A stretch of 61,476 nt of DNA, from positions 1 to 61,476 of the forward strand of contig JAEYON010000001.1 in assembly GCA_023411645.1 (NCBI GenBank), written 5' to 3'. The notes under the pieces are model-generated. The model made no database searches, was not told where the DNA came from, and was given only the letters and a program-made list of their open reading frames with translations. A program made the position numbers and the translations under genes. Origin of the DNA: Bacillota bacterium. GTDB taxonomy: Bacteria; Bacillota; Clostridia; Acetivibrionales; DTU013. Positions 43,431 to 52,802 of this stretch are shown here, in pieces. Position 1 is the first letter of the stretch; every line of letters starts with the position of its first letter.

Positions 43431-44018
43431 TCAATTAAGTAAACCCTGGAATCCAAAAAACGCCAGTGAAACCAGCGACGCTGAAATCAGCGAAATCGGA
43501 AATCCTTCGAGGCACTTTGGAACCTCCGCTGTTTCCAGGCGTTCTCTGATGCCGGCAAAAAGTACGATCGCTAACGTAAAGCCCAAGCCTGAAAATGCAC
43601 CGTTCAAAACTGAAATCAGAAATCTTCCCTGGCCTGTGATATCGAGGTTAAGCAGGCATACGCCAAGTACGGCACAGTTTGTTGTGATCAATGGAAGATA
43701 AATGCCCAGTGCCTTATAAAGCCCTTGACTGGTCTTTTGCAGAACCATTTCAACAAGCTGCACCAACGCTGCGATTACAAGAATAAAAGCAATTGTTTGC
43801 AAATATTCCAGATCAAACGGTTTGAGTATGAACTCCTGAACCACCCACGTAGCCGCCGATGCCAGCGCCATGACAAATATAACAGCAACTCCCATACCAG
43901 CAGCAGTATTGACCTTCTTTGAAACTCCGAGAAACGGACATATACCTAAAAACTTGACAACAACAAAGTTATTTATGAAAACTGCCGAAATAAATGTAAT
44001 AAGAATACTTTCAAGCAT
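43431..44018 (-). CDS. rnfA: Rnf complex subunit A
   Basis: 195 residues with about six membrane segments (FINNFVVVKFLGICPFLGVSKK). The start at 44018 shares a TAATG overlap with the end of rnfE, after GGGGAGG. Together with RnfE it forms the paired integral membrane core that moves ions. Confidence 0.95.
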   Translation of the reverse strand: MLESILITFISAVFINNFVVVKFLGICPFLGVSKKVNTAAGMGVAVIFVMALASAATWVVQEFILKPFDLEYLQTIAFILVIAALVQLVEMVLQKTSQGLYKALGIYLPLITTNCAVLGVCLLNLDITGQGRFLISVLNGAFSGLGFTLAIVLFAGIRERLETAEVPKCLEGFPISLISASLVSLAFFGFQGLLN

Positions 44019-44701
44019 TATGCCTTCCCCTCCTTCTGCGCGGTCTCCAAACTGCAATTCATCCCGCAGCCTTCACAACCCGCACTTTGGCCACCGCAGC
44101 CAGACGAAAGTGTTTGCCTTTTAGTAAGCAAATTCACCAGACCAATCGCAAGGCCGAAGATCAGGAAGCCTCCCGGAGGAAGAATGATAGCTAGCGCCGG
44201 GCTCGCATCCGCACCAAAAAGCGACATTCCAAATATGCTGCCGTTCCCCAGAATCTCTCTGACAGCCCCAATGAGCGTAATTGCAATTGTAAAGCCGATT
44301 CCCATGCCCAATCCGTCGATAGCTGAATCAAGCACAGGCTCCTTTGACGCAAAGGATTCCGCCCTTGCCATGATGATACAGTTTACAACAATCAGTGGAA
44401 TATAGATGCCAAGTGACTTGTCAAGAGCAGGCACGTACGCCTTCAGCAGCAGCTGGACAATGGTCACGAAGCCTGCAATGACCGTTACAAATGCAGGCAT
44501 TCTTACCTTTGCAGGGATGAATTTCCGCAGTAAAGAAATGACAACATTCGAACCGATCAGAACGGCTGTTGTGGAAAGTCCCATTCCTATGCCGTTGATC
44601 GCTGAAGTAGTAATTGCCAACGTAGGACAGGTACCCAGTACAAGCCGGAACGTTGGATTTTCATCTATAATACCATTTTTAAATGTCTTAAACAGATTCA
44701 T
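44018..44701 (-). CDS. rnfE: Rnf complex subunit E
   Basis: 227 residues, six membrane segments, the RnfA-like fold (NPTFRLVLGTCPTLAITTS). The C-terminus ends in a Cys-rich tail (GCGGQSAGCEGCGMNC). Ion-translocating membrane subunit. Confidence 0.94.
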   Translation of the reverse strand: MNLFKTFKNGIIDENPTFRLVLGTCPTLAITTSAINGIGMGLSTTAVLIGSNVVISLLRKFIPAKVRMPAFVTVIAGFVTIVQLLLKAYVPALDKSLGIYIPLIVVNCIIMARAESFASKEPVLDSAIDGLGMGIGFTIAITLIGAVREILGNGSIFGMSLFGADASPALAIILPPGGFLIFGLAIGLVNLLTKRQTLSSGCGGQSAGCEGCGMNCSLETAQKEGKA

Positions 44702-45279
44702 TTTTGATCGCCTCCATCCAACAGCTTTTCCGCTAACCCGGCAGAAGCCTGCACCGCCCTGGCTATGGCATTTGAACTGATCGTGGCACCGCTGACGGCC
44801 TGAATTTCATTGTCCTTCGACGCCGGTCTCTTTACTACGACGATATCAGAAGATATATCCTTCTGTTGAAACTGTCCTGTGAATTTTTTATCGGCCGCCT
44901 TACTTCCCAACCCAGGTGTTTCATTGTTGTTTCCCACTCGGACACCCGTTATTTTTTTCTCACTGCTGATGCCAACGGCAACTGCAATCTCTCCGCCGTA
45001 ACCCTTCGGCGCGGCATTGAACACATACCCGATTAAGTCCTGCTCTTTGTAAGCAGCATAGACCTCTCGTATCAGGCCGCTTTCATCCTTGTCAGCCTCG
45101 CCTTCAAGTTTCTCAAAACTGTCGGCCTTACTGAACACAAGCTTTCTCAATTCCTCTGCATCTGACAGTTCCCGCGCTTTGATCGTATCCTTTGTGACAC
45201 TGTTGACAACTGCAAGGCAGAGTGTCGTAATCAGGCATATAATACACAGTGATAATGCTGGTTTGATCATATCACGCAT
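44698..45279 (-). CDS. rnfG: Rnf complex subunit G, FMN-binding
   Basis: 193 residues: an N-terminal membrane anchor and an extracytoplasmic FMN-binding domain. SGATISS (about 162-168) carries the threonine to which FMN is covalently attached. GGAGGTG precedes the ATG, which overlaps the end of rnfD. Confidence 0.95.
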   Translation of the reverse strand: MRDMIKPALSLCIICLITTLCLAVVNSVTKDTIKARELSDAEELRKLVFSKADSFEKLEGEADKDESGLIREVYAAYKEQDLIGYVFNAAPKGYGGEIAVAVGISSEKKITGVRVGNNNETPGLGSKAADKKFTGQFQQKDISSDIVVVKRPASKDNEIQAVSGATISSNAIARAVQASAGLAEKLLDGGDQK

Positions 45280-46231
45280 TTTTCACGACACCTCCTCCAA
45301 AACTCTTCGGAATTAAATATCTGTCAATCATCGGCACCACAAGATTCATTAAAAGGATGGCATAGGACACGCCCTCCGGATAGCCTCCGAACAGTCTGAT
45401 GATCGATGTCATCAGTCCGCAGCCGACGCCCATGATGATCCTTCCCTTGAATGTTACCGGTGATGTTGTGTAATCCGTCGCCATGAAAAACGCGCCAAGC
45501 ATCAGTCCGCCTGATAAAATATGGTATACAAAATCTCCCGTAAATGGCGCTTCGCCGCCGAGCATCCATGTCATTAGTCCAACTGTACCAATAAATGCGA
45601 GCGGTAATTCGGGAGTAATAACTCTTCTAATCAGAAGATATGCCGCTCCGATAAGAAGCGCCAGTGTGGAGGTCTCGCCAATGGTCCCTCCAATATTTCC
45701 AATAAAAAGCTCCGATATCTGCGGAAGAGTTCCTACCGCCTCGCTGCCCTTTTTAACGAGGGCCAGCGGCGTTGCGGAACTAACCGCATCCCAACCGGGC
45801 AAATGCCAGGTTGTCATTTGTACCGGCCACGATGCCATCATAAATGCTCTGGCTGCCAGCGCGGGATTGATAAAGTTATGTCCCAAACCGCCAAAGAGCT
45901 GTTTCACAATAATAATGGCGAAAAAACCGCCTATGGCTGCAATCCAGACCGGAACTGCAGGCGATAGGTTGAATGCAAGAAGTATACCCGTCACCACTGC
46001 GCTAAGGTCCGAAATGGTATTGGGTTTCTTTGTGATGATGTTCCATGCATATTCGGACAATATACACGCGAGCACCGTAACCAGTATCAGCATTGCCGCC
46101 CGTATCTTAAAAAAATAAACGGAAGCCAGCATCGCGGGAAACAATGCAATAATAACGTCCCTCATAATCCTTTGCGTACTCTCACCGCTTTTGATATGCG
46201 GCGAAGAGCCGGCTATCAGATTAATTTCCAT
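45272..46231 (-). CDS. rnfD: Rnf complex subunit D
   Basis: 319 residues, nine or ten membrane segments; SSATPLAL holds the covalent FMN site. With RnfG it forms the membrane flavin chain. Its ATG overlaps the rnfC stop. Confidence 0.95.
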   Translation of the reverse strand: MEINLIAGSSPHIKSGESTQRIMRDVIIALFPAMLASVYFFKIRAAMLILVTVLACILSEYAWNIITKKPNTISDLSAVVTGILLAFNLSPAVPVWIAAIGGFFAIIIVKQLFGGLGHNFINPALAARAFMMASWPVQMTTWHLPGWDAVSSATPLALVKKGSEAVGTLPQISELFIGNIGGTIGETSTLALLIGAAYLLIRRVITPELPLAFIGTVGLMTWMLGGEAPFTGDFVYHILSGGLMLGAFFMATDYTTSPVTFKGRIIMGVGCGLMTSIIRLFGGYPEGVSYAILLMNLVVPMIDRYLIPKSFGGGVVKNA

Positions 46232-47570
46232 TCTTTTTCTTCCCCCCCTGTTCCTTTGCGGCGATTTTCCTAACCTCTGCCTTGGCCTGGCGTATGGACT
46301 GCACCAAATGCCGTGATGCAGGACAGGAATACGAACAGCAGCCGCATTCTATACAATCATTGACATGGTACTTTTCAAGCTCCTCATAATTGCCTCTCAT
46401 AACATTCGAGTTTATATAAAGAGGAAGCAATGACATCGGACAGGCGTCAACACATTTCCCACAGCGGATACAGACAGATTCCGGCCTTTCCTGTGCCTGC
46501 CTGTCCGTCAAAGCCAGAAGCGCATTGTTTTGCTTTAGTACAAAGCTATCCAGTGAGAATTGGGCTACACCCATCATCGGTCCGCCCATAATGATCTTGC
46601 GTGGTTCTTCAATGAAACCGCCGCAAAAATCAAACACTTCCTTAAACGGTGTTCCAATGAGCACTTCCACATTCATCGGCTTTGAAACCGCGCCACCATC
46701 TACAGTTATTTTCTTTTTAATCAGAGGCATCCCGGTCTTCAGATACATCGCGATAAAAGATACTGTTGCAACATTTTGCACCAGCACACCCACTTCAGAC
46801 GGCAGCTTCCCAACAGGGACTCTTCTGCCGGTGATCGTATAAATCAACTGCTTCTCACCGCCTTGCGGATAACGTGTGTGCAAAGGCACCACCTGGATAT
46901 TGTCCGATTCCTTTAGTAAAGAGGATATCTTTTCAATTGCGTCCTGCTTATTAATTTCAATCCCAATGAATGCCTTTTCTATCCCGGTGATTTCCATCAC
47001 CTTTTTCGTACCTTCAATAATCCCTTCGGGGTTTTCCATCATCTCTCTATAATCCGAGGTTATATACGGTTCGCATTCGGCTCCGTTGACCACCAGCGTA
47101 TCAACAGGTTTTCCAGGAGGAGGTGACAACTTAACCGAGGTTGGAAAACCTGCGCCTCCAAGACCAACCAATCCGGATTCCCTGATGCATTTGATCATAC
47201 TTTCCCTATCCGTACAATTAGGAGGAACAACGCTATCATGAATTTCCTGTAATCCATCCGGCTTGATTTCAACAGCCATAACCTCTACACCATTGGAATA
47301 AAGCACAGGCTTTATATCGCTGACTGTCCCGGATACACTCGAATGAATCGGAGCAGCAATCGCTTTCTCCGAGTCCCCGATTTTTTGTCCGACAAGGACC
47401 CGATCCCCTTTTTTTACAACCGGTATACATGGCGCACCGATATGCTGGAGCATTGGAATAACCACCCTGGACGGCAGCGGCATTTTGACGGTCCGCATTT
47501 CGGACGTCTCCTTATGATGCCCCGGTTTAATTCCACCCCTCATTGATTTCAACGCTTTAACCAAATCCAA
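46221..47570 (-). CDS. rnfC: Rnf complex subunit C, NADH- and FMN-binding iron-sulfur protein
   Basis: 449 residues: RGGIKPGHHKETS at the start, NADH/FMN domain (GLGGAGFPTSVKL), then two ferredoxin motifs (CIRCGKCVDACP and CIECGCCSYSCP). It exchanges electrons with NAD. The start is not certain: TTG at 47570 or TTG at 47564, both near AGGTGG. First gene of the rnf operon, which couples ferredoxin:NAD oxidoreduction to Na+ or H+ transport. Confidence 0.94.
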   Translation of the reverse strand: MDLVKALKSMRGGIKPGHHKETSEMRTVKMPLPSRVVIPMLQHIGAPCIPVVKKGDRVLVGQKIGDSEKAIAAPIHSSVSGTVSDIKPVLYSNGVEVMAVEIKPDGLQEIHDSVVPPNCTDRESMIKCIRESGLVGLGGAGFPTSVKLSPPPGKPVDTLVVNGAECEPYITSDYREMMENPEGIIEGTKKVMEITGIEKAFIGIEINKQDAIEKISSLLKESDNIQVVPLHTRYPQGGEKQLIYTITGRRVPVGKLPSEVGVLVQNVATVSFIAMYLKTGMPLIKKKITVDGGAVSKPMNVEVLIGTPFKEVFDFCGGFIEEPRKIIMGGPMMGVAQFSLDSFVLKQNNALLALTDRQAQERPESVCIRCGKCVDACPMSLLPLYINSNVMRGNYEELEKYHVNDCIECGCCSYSCPASRHLVQSIRQAKAEVRKIAAKEQGGKKKNGN

Positions 47571-47607
47571 CCCCCCACCTTTTTTCTAATCCTAAAACAA
47601 ATCAAAA

Positions 47608-47654
47608 CCACGAAGCTCGACACCCTATATATGGAATATCAGAAAACCTCGTGG
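47608..47654 (-). promoter_or_regulatory. Hairpin in the rnf leader, possible attenuator
   Basis: On the minus strand CCACGAGG pairs with CTTCGTGG (one G-U) across a 31-base loop, followed by TTTTGATTTGTTTT, then the rnfC ribosome-binding site. The U-rich tract makes it a possible conditional terminator in the rnf leader. I do not match it to any named riboswitch. Confidence 0.45.
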
Positions 47655-47681
47655 CAAAAACTCAAGGTCTTTTCTTATTAC

Positions 47682-47690
47682 ATTCTACCA
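47682..47690 (-). promoter_or_regulatory. Extended -10 promoter of the rnf operon
   Basis: TGG-TAGAAT on the minus strand (a near-consensus -10 with a TG extension), giving a leader of about 100 bases before rnfC. Confidence 0.45.
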
Positions 47691-47810
47691 TGTTATGTTT
47701 TGGCTTACCATAGATTTTGCGAAAAAACTTAAAAAAAATTGTATACAAAGTACATTGCTAAATTTTTAACACACTGCTAATAGCAGGTTTCAGCAACTGC
47801 CTAATTATTT

Positions 47811-49625
47811 CTATACATTGCTCGCGTCGATGCCCCGCTCCAGATACTGCCAGTATCTTTCCATCAATACCGCTATTTGCCCGCGGCTCATAGCATCCTT
47901 CGGGCGAAAAGTTCCATCCGAAAATCCTTCAAATAATCCGACATCTGTCATTTCAATGATCGCTTCGAAGGACCATGGTGAATTTGCTTCCGTCACATCG
48001 GAAAACCGGTTATGCTTCGTTCTCACCGGCTCGGAAAATTGTTCTCCTAACCCTGTCGATTGTCTCTCCGGCTTCTGGGATTGTCCATCCAGTCCAGGCA
48101 GCTGTCCCGCTGAATTCATGATCCGGTGGAGTATCACCGCCATCTGCTCTCTGGTCAGCACAGCCTCGGGCGCAAATCTTCCGTCGCCAATGCCCTCAAT
48201 CAGCCCATAACGAGAGGCTGCTTCAATATCCGCGCAGGCCCAATGCCCCTGTGTATCTGTAAATACCGATTCATTTGCGTCGAGGGCGGACTTGTCAATA
48301 TCCAGCACCCTTACAAGGAGCGCTGCAGCCTGAGCCCTTGTCATGGGCGCATCCGGCATCCAGGCAGAAGCTGACATACCGTTCATCCATCCCCGATCCA
48401 GTGCCGTCAAGATTGAAGATTTTGCCCAATGACTTTGGATATCTCTGAAATAAATACCGTCGAGCCACATGGAATAGTAGTCCCATGTGCTTTTGGCCTC
48501 CTGTCCTAGACTCCAACTGCCCGTACCTTTCAAATCATATTTTTCTACAAGCTCCAGCTTTTGTTTGATTGATGCTTCATTTTCAAACCAGATGTCATAA
48601 GTTCCTGCATCCAGTTTCTTCCCAAAAACAACCGGCTTCCTGTCTCCAGCGCCTATCGTAATGACCGCTTTTGGTGACTTTTTCGTATAATCATAGACCA
48701 CAGTACCCTTGTACTCCCTGATCATGTCTTCAACCATATAGTTGCTGATACCGTATCCCCCATAGGATGCGCCCCGCTTCCACAATCTCCCATAGAAAGG
48801 GATACCCAGCACAAGCTTATCGGCAGGTACTTCCTTCAGTGCCGCTTTAATTGAATCCTCAACAAACCTGGACCCAGCGACCGGTCCCGCCGCGCTGCCC
48901 TGATTATTCACATAGCCCTGATAGTGCTCGTCATAGGCCATCAGCATAAGATAATCGCTGTATTGCGCTAATGCGGCATAATTATAAGATGCCTGCCAGC
49001 CTTCTGTAATCCCGTATGGGTTCACCGCAACAGCGACAGAAACGCTTTTGCCATATGGGAGCTTTTCCCGAATCAGCCTTACCAAATCCACATATGCGGC
49101 CGCCTCATTATGTGTTACATTTTCTATATCTACATTTACTCCATCAAGATCATATTCCTCAATGGCATCTGCTATCTGCAGGGCCAACTGTACCCTGTTG
49201 TTAAGAGCTTTGATTCCCTTCTCCCTATCCCAGTGGTTACTCAAAAACGGTGTCACGTTTATCCCTCTCGCATGCATATCTGCGATAAAGCTTCGGTCAA
49301 CAGCCGTTGTGATCTTTAGCGTACCATCATCCTCAAGATCAAAATAGCTGGGTGATATGTCATCCAGTGATCCTTTGGTATTGTCCACCAATCCGGTATA
49401 ACTATCCGAATTGCCAAAATATACATAGCTCATATTAAAGCGTTCTGTCCCCAGAGAGTTAACCTTACCAACCGTCCCCGCCGTTCCTGACTGATTTACC
49501 ACTGTAGATTGACTGAAAGCACCTGTCTGTTTTTCTGCCATATATCCACCAACTGTGGGTATGCCGAACACAATTATGATCAATAACAAAATCATCATTT
49601 TAAGTATTATTGCCCTGAACCTCAC
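47811..49625 (-). CDS. SLH-anchored glycoside hydrolase family 18 protein
   Basis: 604 residues: signal peptide or anchor (1-28), a GH18 barrel (about 60-385) with the active-site run DGVNVDIE (161-168, Glu168 the proton donor), then three SLH repeats (about 395-590). GH18 enzymes hydrolyse chitin or peptidoglycan-type glycans, and in Firmicutes many act on cell-wall or spore-cortex material. The domain order places the catalytic part outward with SLH domains on the wall. The start is a GTG after GGAGG. Confidence 0.9.
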   Translation of the reverse strand: MRFRAIILKMMILLLIIIVFGIPTVGGYMAEKQTGAFSQSTVVNQSGTAGTVGKVNSLGTERFNMSYVYFGNSDSYTGLVDNTKGSLDDISPSYFDLEDDGTLKITTAVDRSFIADMHARGINVTPFLSNHWDREKGIKALNNRVQLALQIADAIEEYDLDGVNVDIENVTHNEAAAYVDLVRLIREKLPYGKSVSVAVAVNPYGITEGWQASYNYAALAQYSDYLMLMAYDEHYQGYVNNQGSAAGPVAGSRFVEDSIKAALKEVPADKLVLGIPFYGRLWKRGASYGGYGISNYMVEDMIREYKGTVVYDYTKKSPKAVITIGAGDRKPVVFGKKLDAGTYDIWFENEASIKQKLELVEKYDLKGTGSWSLGQEAKSTWDYYSMWLDGIYFRDIQSHWAKSSILTALDRGWMNGMSASAWMPDAPMTRAQAAALLVRVLDIDKSALDANESVFTDTQGHWACADIEAASRYGLIEGIGDGRFAPEAVLTREQMAVILHRIMNSAGQLPGLDGQSQKPERQSTGLGEQFSEPVRTKHNRFSDVTEANSPWSFEAIIEMTDVGLFEGFSDGTFRPKDAMSRGQIAVLMERYWQYLERGIDASNV

Positions 49626-49794
49626 CGTACATCAAGCCTCCATATCCCCTGCAAATAAAGTATACTTTCACACTTACTACGATACATGAATATGGGCGTT
49701 CAAATCAACGGACAATTTATGTTAACCAAGTTAAACTAATGAGCCGAGTATTTGTGAGGGAATAAAGCTCAAACAGACGGAATAGAATTATTCT

Positions 49795-49965
49795 ATGAAG
49801 ACATCAGCACCTATGAAAACATCAGCGCCTGTGAATAAAGCAACCCTAACGAAATCGAGCATGCGCAAAACAACCATCATAAAAAGAGCAATCATCATGA
49901 TTGCTCTTATCATTCCTCTTGTTTTTCTGTTTTTACTTATAATCACAAAGATCAGCAAGAGCTGA
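49795..49965 (+). CDS. Possible 56-residue single-span membrane protein (weak)
   Basis: A small open frame with a basic N-terminal half, which opens with a duplicated MKTSAP, and a hydrophobic tail (IIMIALIIPLVFLFLLII). It is in the gap between two minus-strand genes. Ribosome-binding signal is poor, and it overlaps a hairpin that serves as terminator for thrC, so it may not be a gene. Confidence 0.25.
   Translation: MKTSAPMKTSAPVNKATLTKSSMRKTTIIKRAIIMIALIIPLVFLFLLIITKISKS
49878..49907 (-). terminator. Rho-independent terminator after thrC
   Basis: A perfect 11-bp stem AAGAGCAATCA / TGATTGCTCTT with a 3-base loop, followed on the minus strand by a T-run. It lies about 100 bases past the thrC stop. 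Confidence 0.7.
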
Positions 49966-50009
49966 TTCCAGGTCTGCCCCTTAATACTTTTAATCTGCTA
50001 AGGGTAGCC

Positions 50010-51512
50010 CTATTTCAGCTTCAACAGTTTTATGACCTCATCCTTCATCGCCGCCCTGCTGCATACGTTCTGATGGAGGATCTCCCGTTTGTCCAGTCCG
50101 TCGAGACCCTTTGGAATCTTCATTGCACTCCGCTGCGCCAGTATCTCCATTAAATCAAGCTCTGCTTTCCCTTCAATAGCGCGCTCGTCAAATATTGCGC
50201 CTGCAACGCTTTTGCTGAATTTAAACGGGCTTGCAGTGGACACGATCACTGTTTTTGTCATGTCGCCTGTGGAAATTACATATTTATCATATACATCAAC
50301 GCCAACGGCTGTATGTGTGTCGATAACATATTCATAATCAGCATAAACGTCCCGAATTGTCTCAATCGTCTCGTCTTCGGTTGTATAAGAAGACCAGAAC
50401 AGTTCGGATATCCTGCGCTTCATTTCAGCGTTGACGGTATAACGGCCATTTTTTTTCAGTTCGTTCATCCATTCGCGTATTTGTTCCGCGTCATGCCCGG
50501 ACAGCTCATAAAGTAGCCTTTCCAGATTACTTGAAATCAAAATGTCCATGGAAGGTGAAATGGTCTTTTTAAATTCCCTGTCACGGTTGTAAAGGCCTGT
50601 GTTGATGAATTCAGTTAAAACATTATTGTCATTGGATGCACAAATGAGCCTGCCCACTGGAAGCCCCATTTCACATGCATACCATGCTGCAAGAATATTT
50701 CCAAAATTACCTGTTGGCACAGAAAAATTTATTTTCTCTCCGGGATTTATCTCGCCGGCCGCCAGAAGATCAGCATATGCTGAAAAATAATAGACAATCT
50801 GCGGCACTAGCCTTCCCCAGTTGATCGAATTTGCCGATGAAAACCGATAACCGTTCCGAAGCATTCTCTCTTCCAACTCGGTATCGGAAAAAATTGCCTT
50901 AACTCCATTCTGAGTATCGTCAAAATTCCCCTCGACAGCAACGGAATAGACATTTTCACCCTCTTGAGTAACCATTTGCATTTTCTGCACCTGGCTTACG
51001 CCATCCTCAGGAAAAAATACAATGATCTTTGTACCCTTCACATCCTGAAACCCTTCCAGCGCTGCCTTTCCTGTATCCCCGGAGGTTGCGACCAGAATAA
51101 CTGTTTCGGTTTTTTCGCTGGTTTTCTCATTAGCCTTCACCAGAAGACGAGGCAGGATCTGCAGCGCAACATCCTTGAAAGCGCAGGTCGGTCCGTGCCA
51201 CAGCTCCATAATATATGCGTTGTCGCTCAGCTTTTTTACTGGAGCAACATGATCGTCTTCAAATTTGCCCCCGGAGTATGCGCCGTTTACACATTCCGAT
51301 AACTCTTTAATAGAATAATCATCAAGAAACCGACTTAGAATATAAACCGCTCTCTCATTATAACTCATTGCTGTAAGCGAAACAATTTCATCGTCTGTCA
51401 GTCTTACCGAAGCCTGTGGAACGAAAAGGCCGCCATCTGGAGCCAAACCGCGCTTTATGGCCTCCGCCGAAGAAATATTCTTCAATCCACCCCGAGTACT
51501 TTCATAATACAT
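50010..51512 (-). CDS. thrC: Threonine synthase
   Basis: 500 residues, the longer type of threonine synthase, converting O-phosphohomoserine to threonine with PLP. MYYESTRGGLKNISSAEAI is the expected N-terminus, and HGPTCAFKDVALQ holds the PLP lysine K113. The start at 51512 has GGGGGA upstream; the longer frame has no such signal. No T-box or leader-peptide attenuator is visible. Confidence 0.95.
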   Translation of the reverse strand: MYYESTRGGLKNISSAEAIKRGLAPDGGLFVPQASVRLTDDEIVSLTAMSYNERAVYILSRFLDDYSIKELSECVNGAYSGGKFEDDHVAPVKKLSDNAYIMELWHGPTCAFKDVALQILPRLLVKANEKTSEKTETVILVATSGDTGKAALEGFQDVKGTKIIVFFPEDGVSQVQKMQMVTQEGENVYSVAVEGNFDDTQNGVKAIFSDTELEERMLRNGYRFSSANSINWGRLVPQIVYYFSAYADLLAAGEINPGEKINFSVPTGNFGNILAAWYACEMGLPVGRLICASNDNNVLTEFINTGLYNRDREFKKTISPSMDILISSNLERLLYELSGHDAEQIREWMNELKKNGRYTVNAEMKRRISELFWSSYTTEDETIETIRDVYADYEYVIDTHTAVGVDVYDKYVISTGDMTKTVIVSTASPFKFSKSVAGAIFDERAIEGKAELDLMEILAQRSAMKIPKGLDGLDKREILHQNVCSRAAMKDEVIKLLKLK

Positions 51513-51651
51513 TAAGCAATCCCCCTGGCTATCAAAATCCTTGATTAAAAAACAAATCAAAATAGAAGCAGCGTAATTAAAAATGTTTTGCACTGCTGCC
51601 TGCCGCTTTACTTATAATAATATAAAAGAAACGAAAATGAAAGTAAATATA

Positions 51652-52782
51652 TTACGGGAGCTTTGTCAGCTCATTGATCCTGGCCTTTGCACTCCTTAAA
51701 AATCCACTCCGGGGGTAATTGTCAACAATCCTCTGGAATAAGGCGACAGCAGTTCTTGAATCCTGTGCGAACTGATGGCATCGCCCCATGTAATAAAGAG
51801 TCGCATCCATTCTGTCGTAATCTTCATCATATAGTGCAACCTTCTCAAAGCTTTTAAGCGAATCAGGATAATTTCTTGAATTGTATAGCTTGTAGCCCTG
51901 ATCGTATGCCGATTTTGCTGCGAGCGGCATAACTGTTTTGTAAAGTGAATCGAATTTTTCCTTTTCCGTATCCCTGAATTGAACAGTCTTCATGAGCAGT
52001 AATATATCTGCGGCCTCCTGATAGTTTCTGTCCCTATATAAAGATTCTATCTCATAGAGTCTCAATGCGCTCTTATAATAAGCAGCTTGCGCGGCAGCAT
52101 TATCCTTTTCCTTCTGGAGTGAATCGATCTTTTCCATCAATTCGTCAGCTTTTGCTTTATTCTCTGCCTTTACCTCATTGACGGCAAAGTCGATCGCACT
52201 TTGGTCTGGCTGAGGAGTAACGATTTCTTTCTCCGGCAGTACAGAATATATGACAAAGGCAAGCAGCAATCCTGCCACAAATGAGCAGCTTATCATCAGA
52301 AAATTTAGCAGAGACTGCTTTACACCGCGCTTTATATTTTTTCTTTCAATCTTGTTTGTCTTTTTTTCTCGTATTCTCTTTAAAGAATCCGAAGGCTTAG
52401 AAGCAGGTTGCTTAGACGGCTTCTCTACCTGCACAGGAATGGTATCGGCAAGACCTAACTTCTGCATGTAGCCCATTGCCAGAACACTATTGGATTCTGC
52501 TCTGATGACCTTGCGAAACGTCTCAGCGGCCTTATCAGTCTCTCCGATATAGCTGTAGCAAATGCCCAGCAGGTTCAATGCTTCATTAAAATTCGGGTTC
52601 ATTGATACAGCCTTCTTCAGCTCGATCGCTGCAATATCCTCGCTGCCAGATCTGAGGCTTTCAATAGCCTTATTATAAAGGAAAACGGAATTTCGGATGT
52701 TATCCGGGATTCTTTCATTCCCTTGTACGATTTCCTCCAGATTGATTGTTTTAAAATTGTTCAATTCGACCTTCAGATCCAT
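51652..52782 (-). CDS. Membrane-anchored TPR protein
   Basis: 376 residues: N-terminal TPR repeats (about 28-105), a basic linker, one membrane segment (about 163-187), a coiled coil (about 205-245) and more TPR-like helices to the end. TPR domains on both sides of the membrane suggest a scaffold, but no specific family is recognised. The start at 52782 has GGAGG upstream. It sits between folC and thrC, all on one strand. Confidence 0.8.
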   Translation of the reverse strand: MDLKVELNNFKTINLEEIVQGNERIPDNIRNSVFLYNKAIESLRSGSEDIAAIELKKAVSMNPNFNEALNLLGICYSYIGETDKAAETFRKVIRAESNSVLAMGYMQKLGLADTIPVQVEKPSKQPASKPSDSLKRIREKKTNKIERKNIKRGVKQSLLNFLMISCSFVAGLLLAFVIYSVLPEKEIVTPQPDQSAIDFAVNEVKAENKAKADELMEKIDSLQKEKDNAAAQAAYYKSALRLYEIESLYRDRNYQEAADILLLMKTVQFRDTEKEKFDSLYKTVMPLAAKSAYDQGYKLYNSRNYPDSLKSFEKVALYDEDYDRMDATLYYMGRCHQFAQDSRTAVALFQRIVDNYPRSGFLRSAKARINELTKLP

Positions 52783-52802
52783 TTGAAGCCTCACCTCCAA
52801 GT

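Noticed and set aside
51513..51651. T-box or threonine attenuator before thrC
   Set aside because: The 139-base gap shows no T-box consensus or terminator hairpin.
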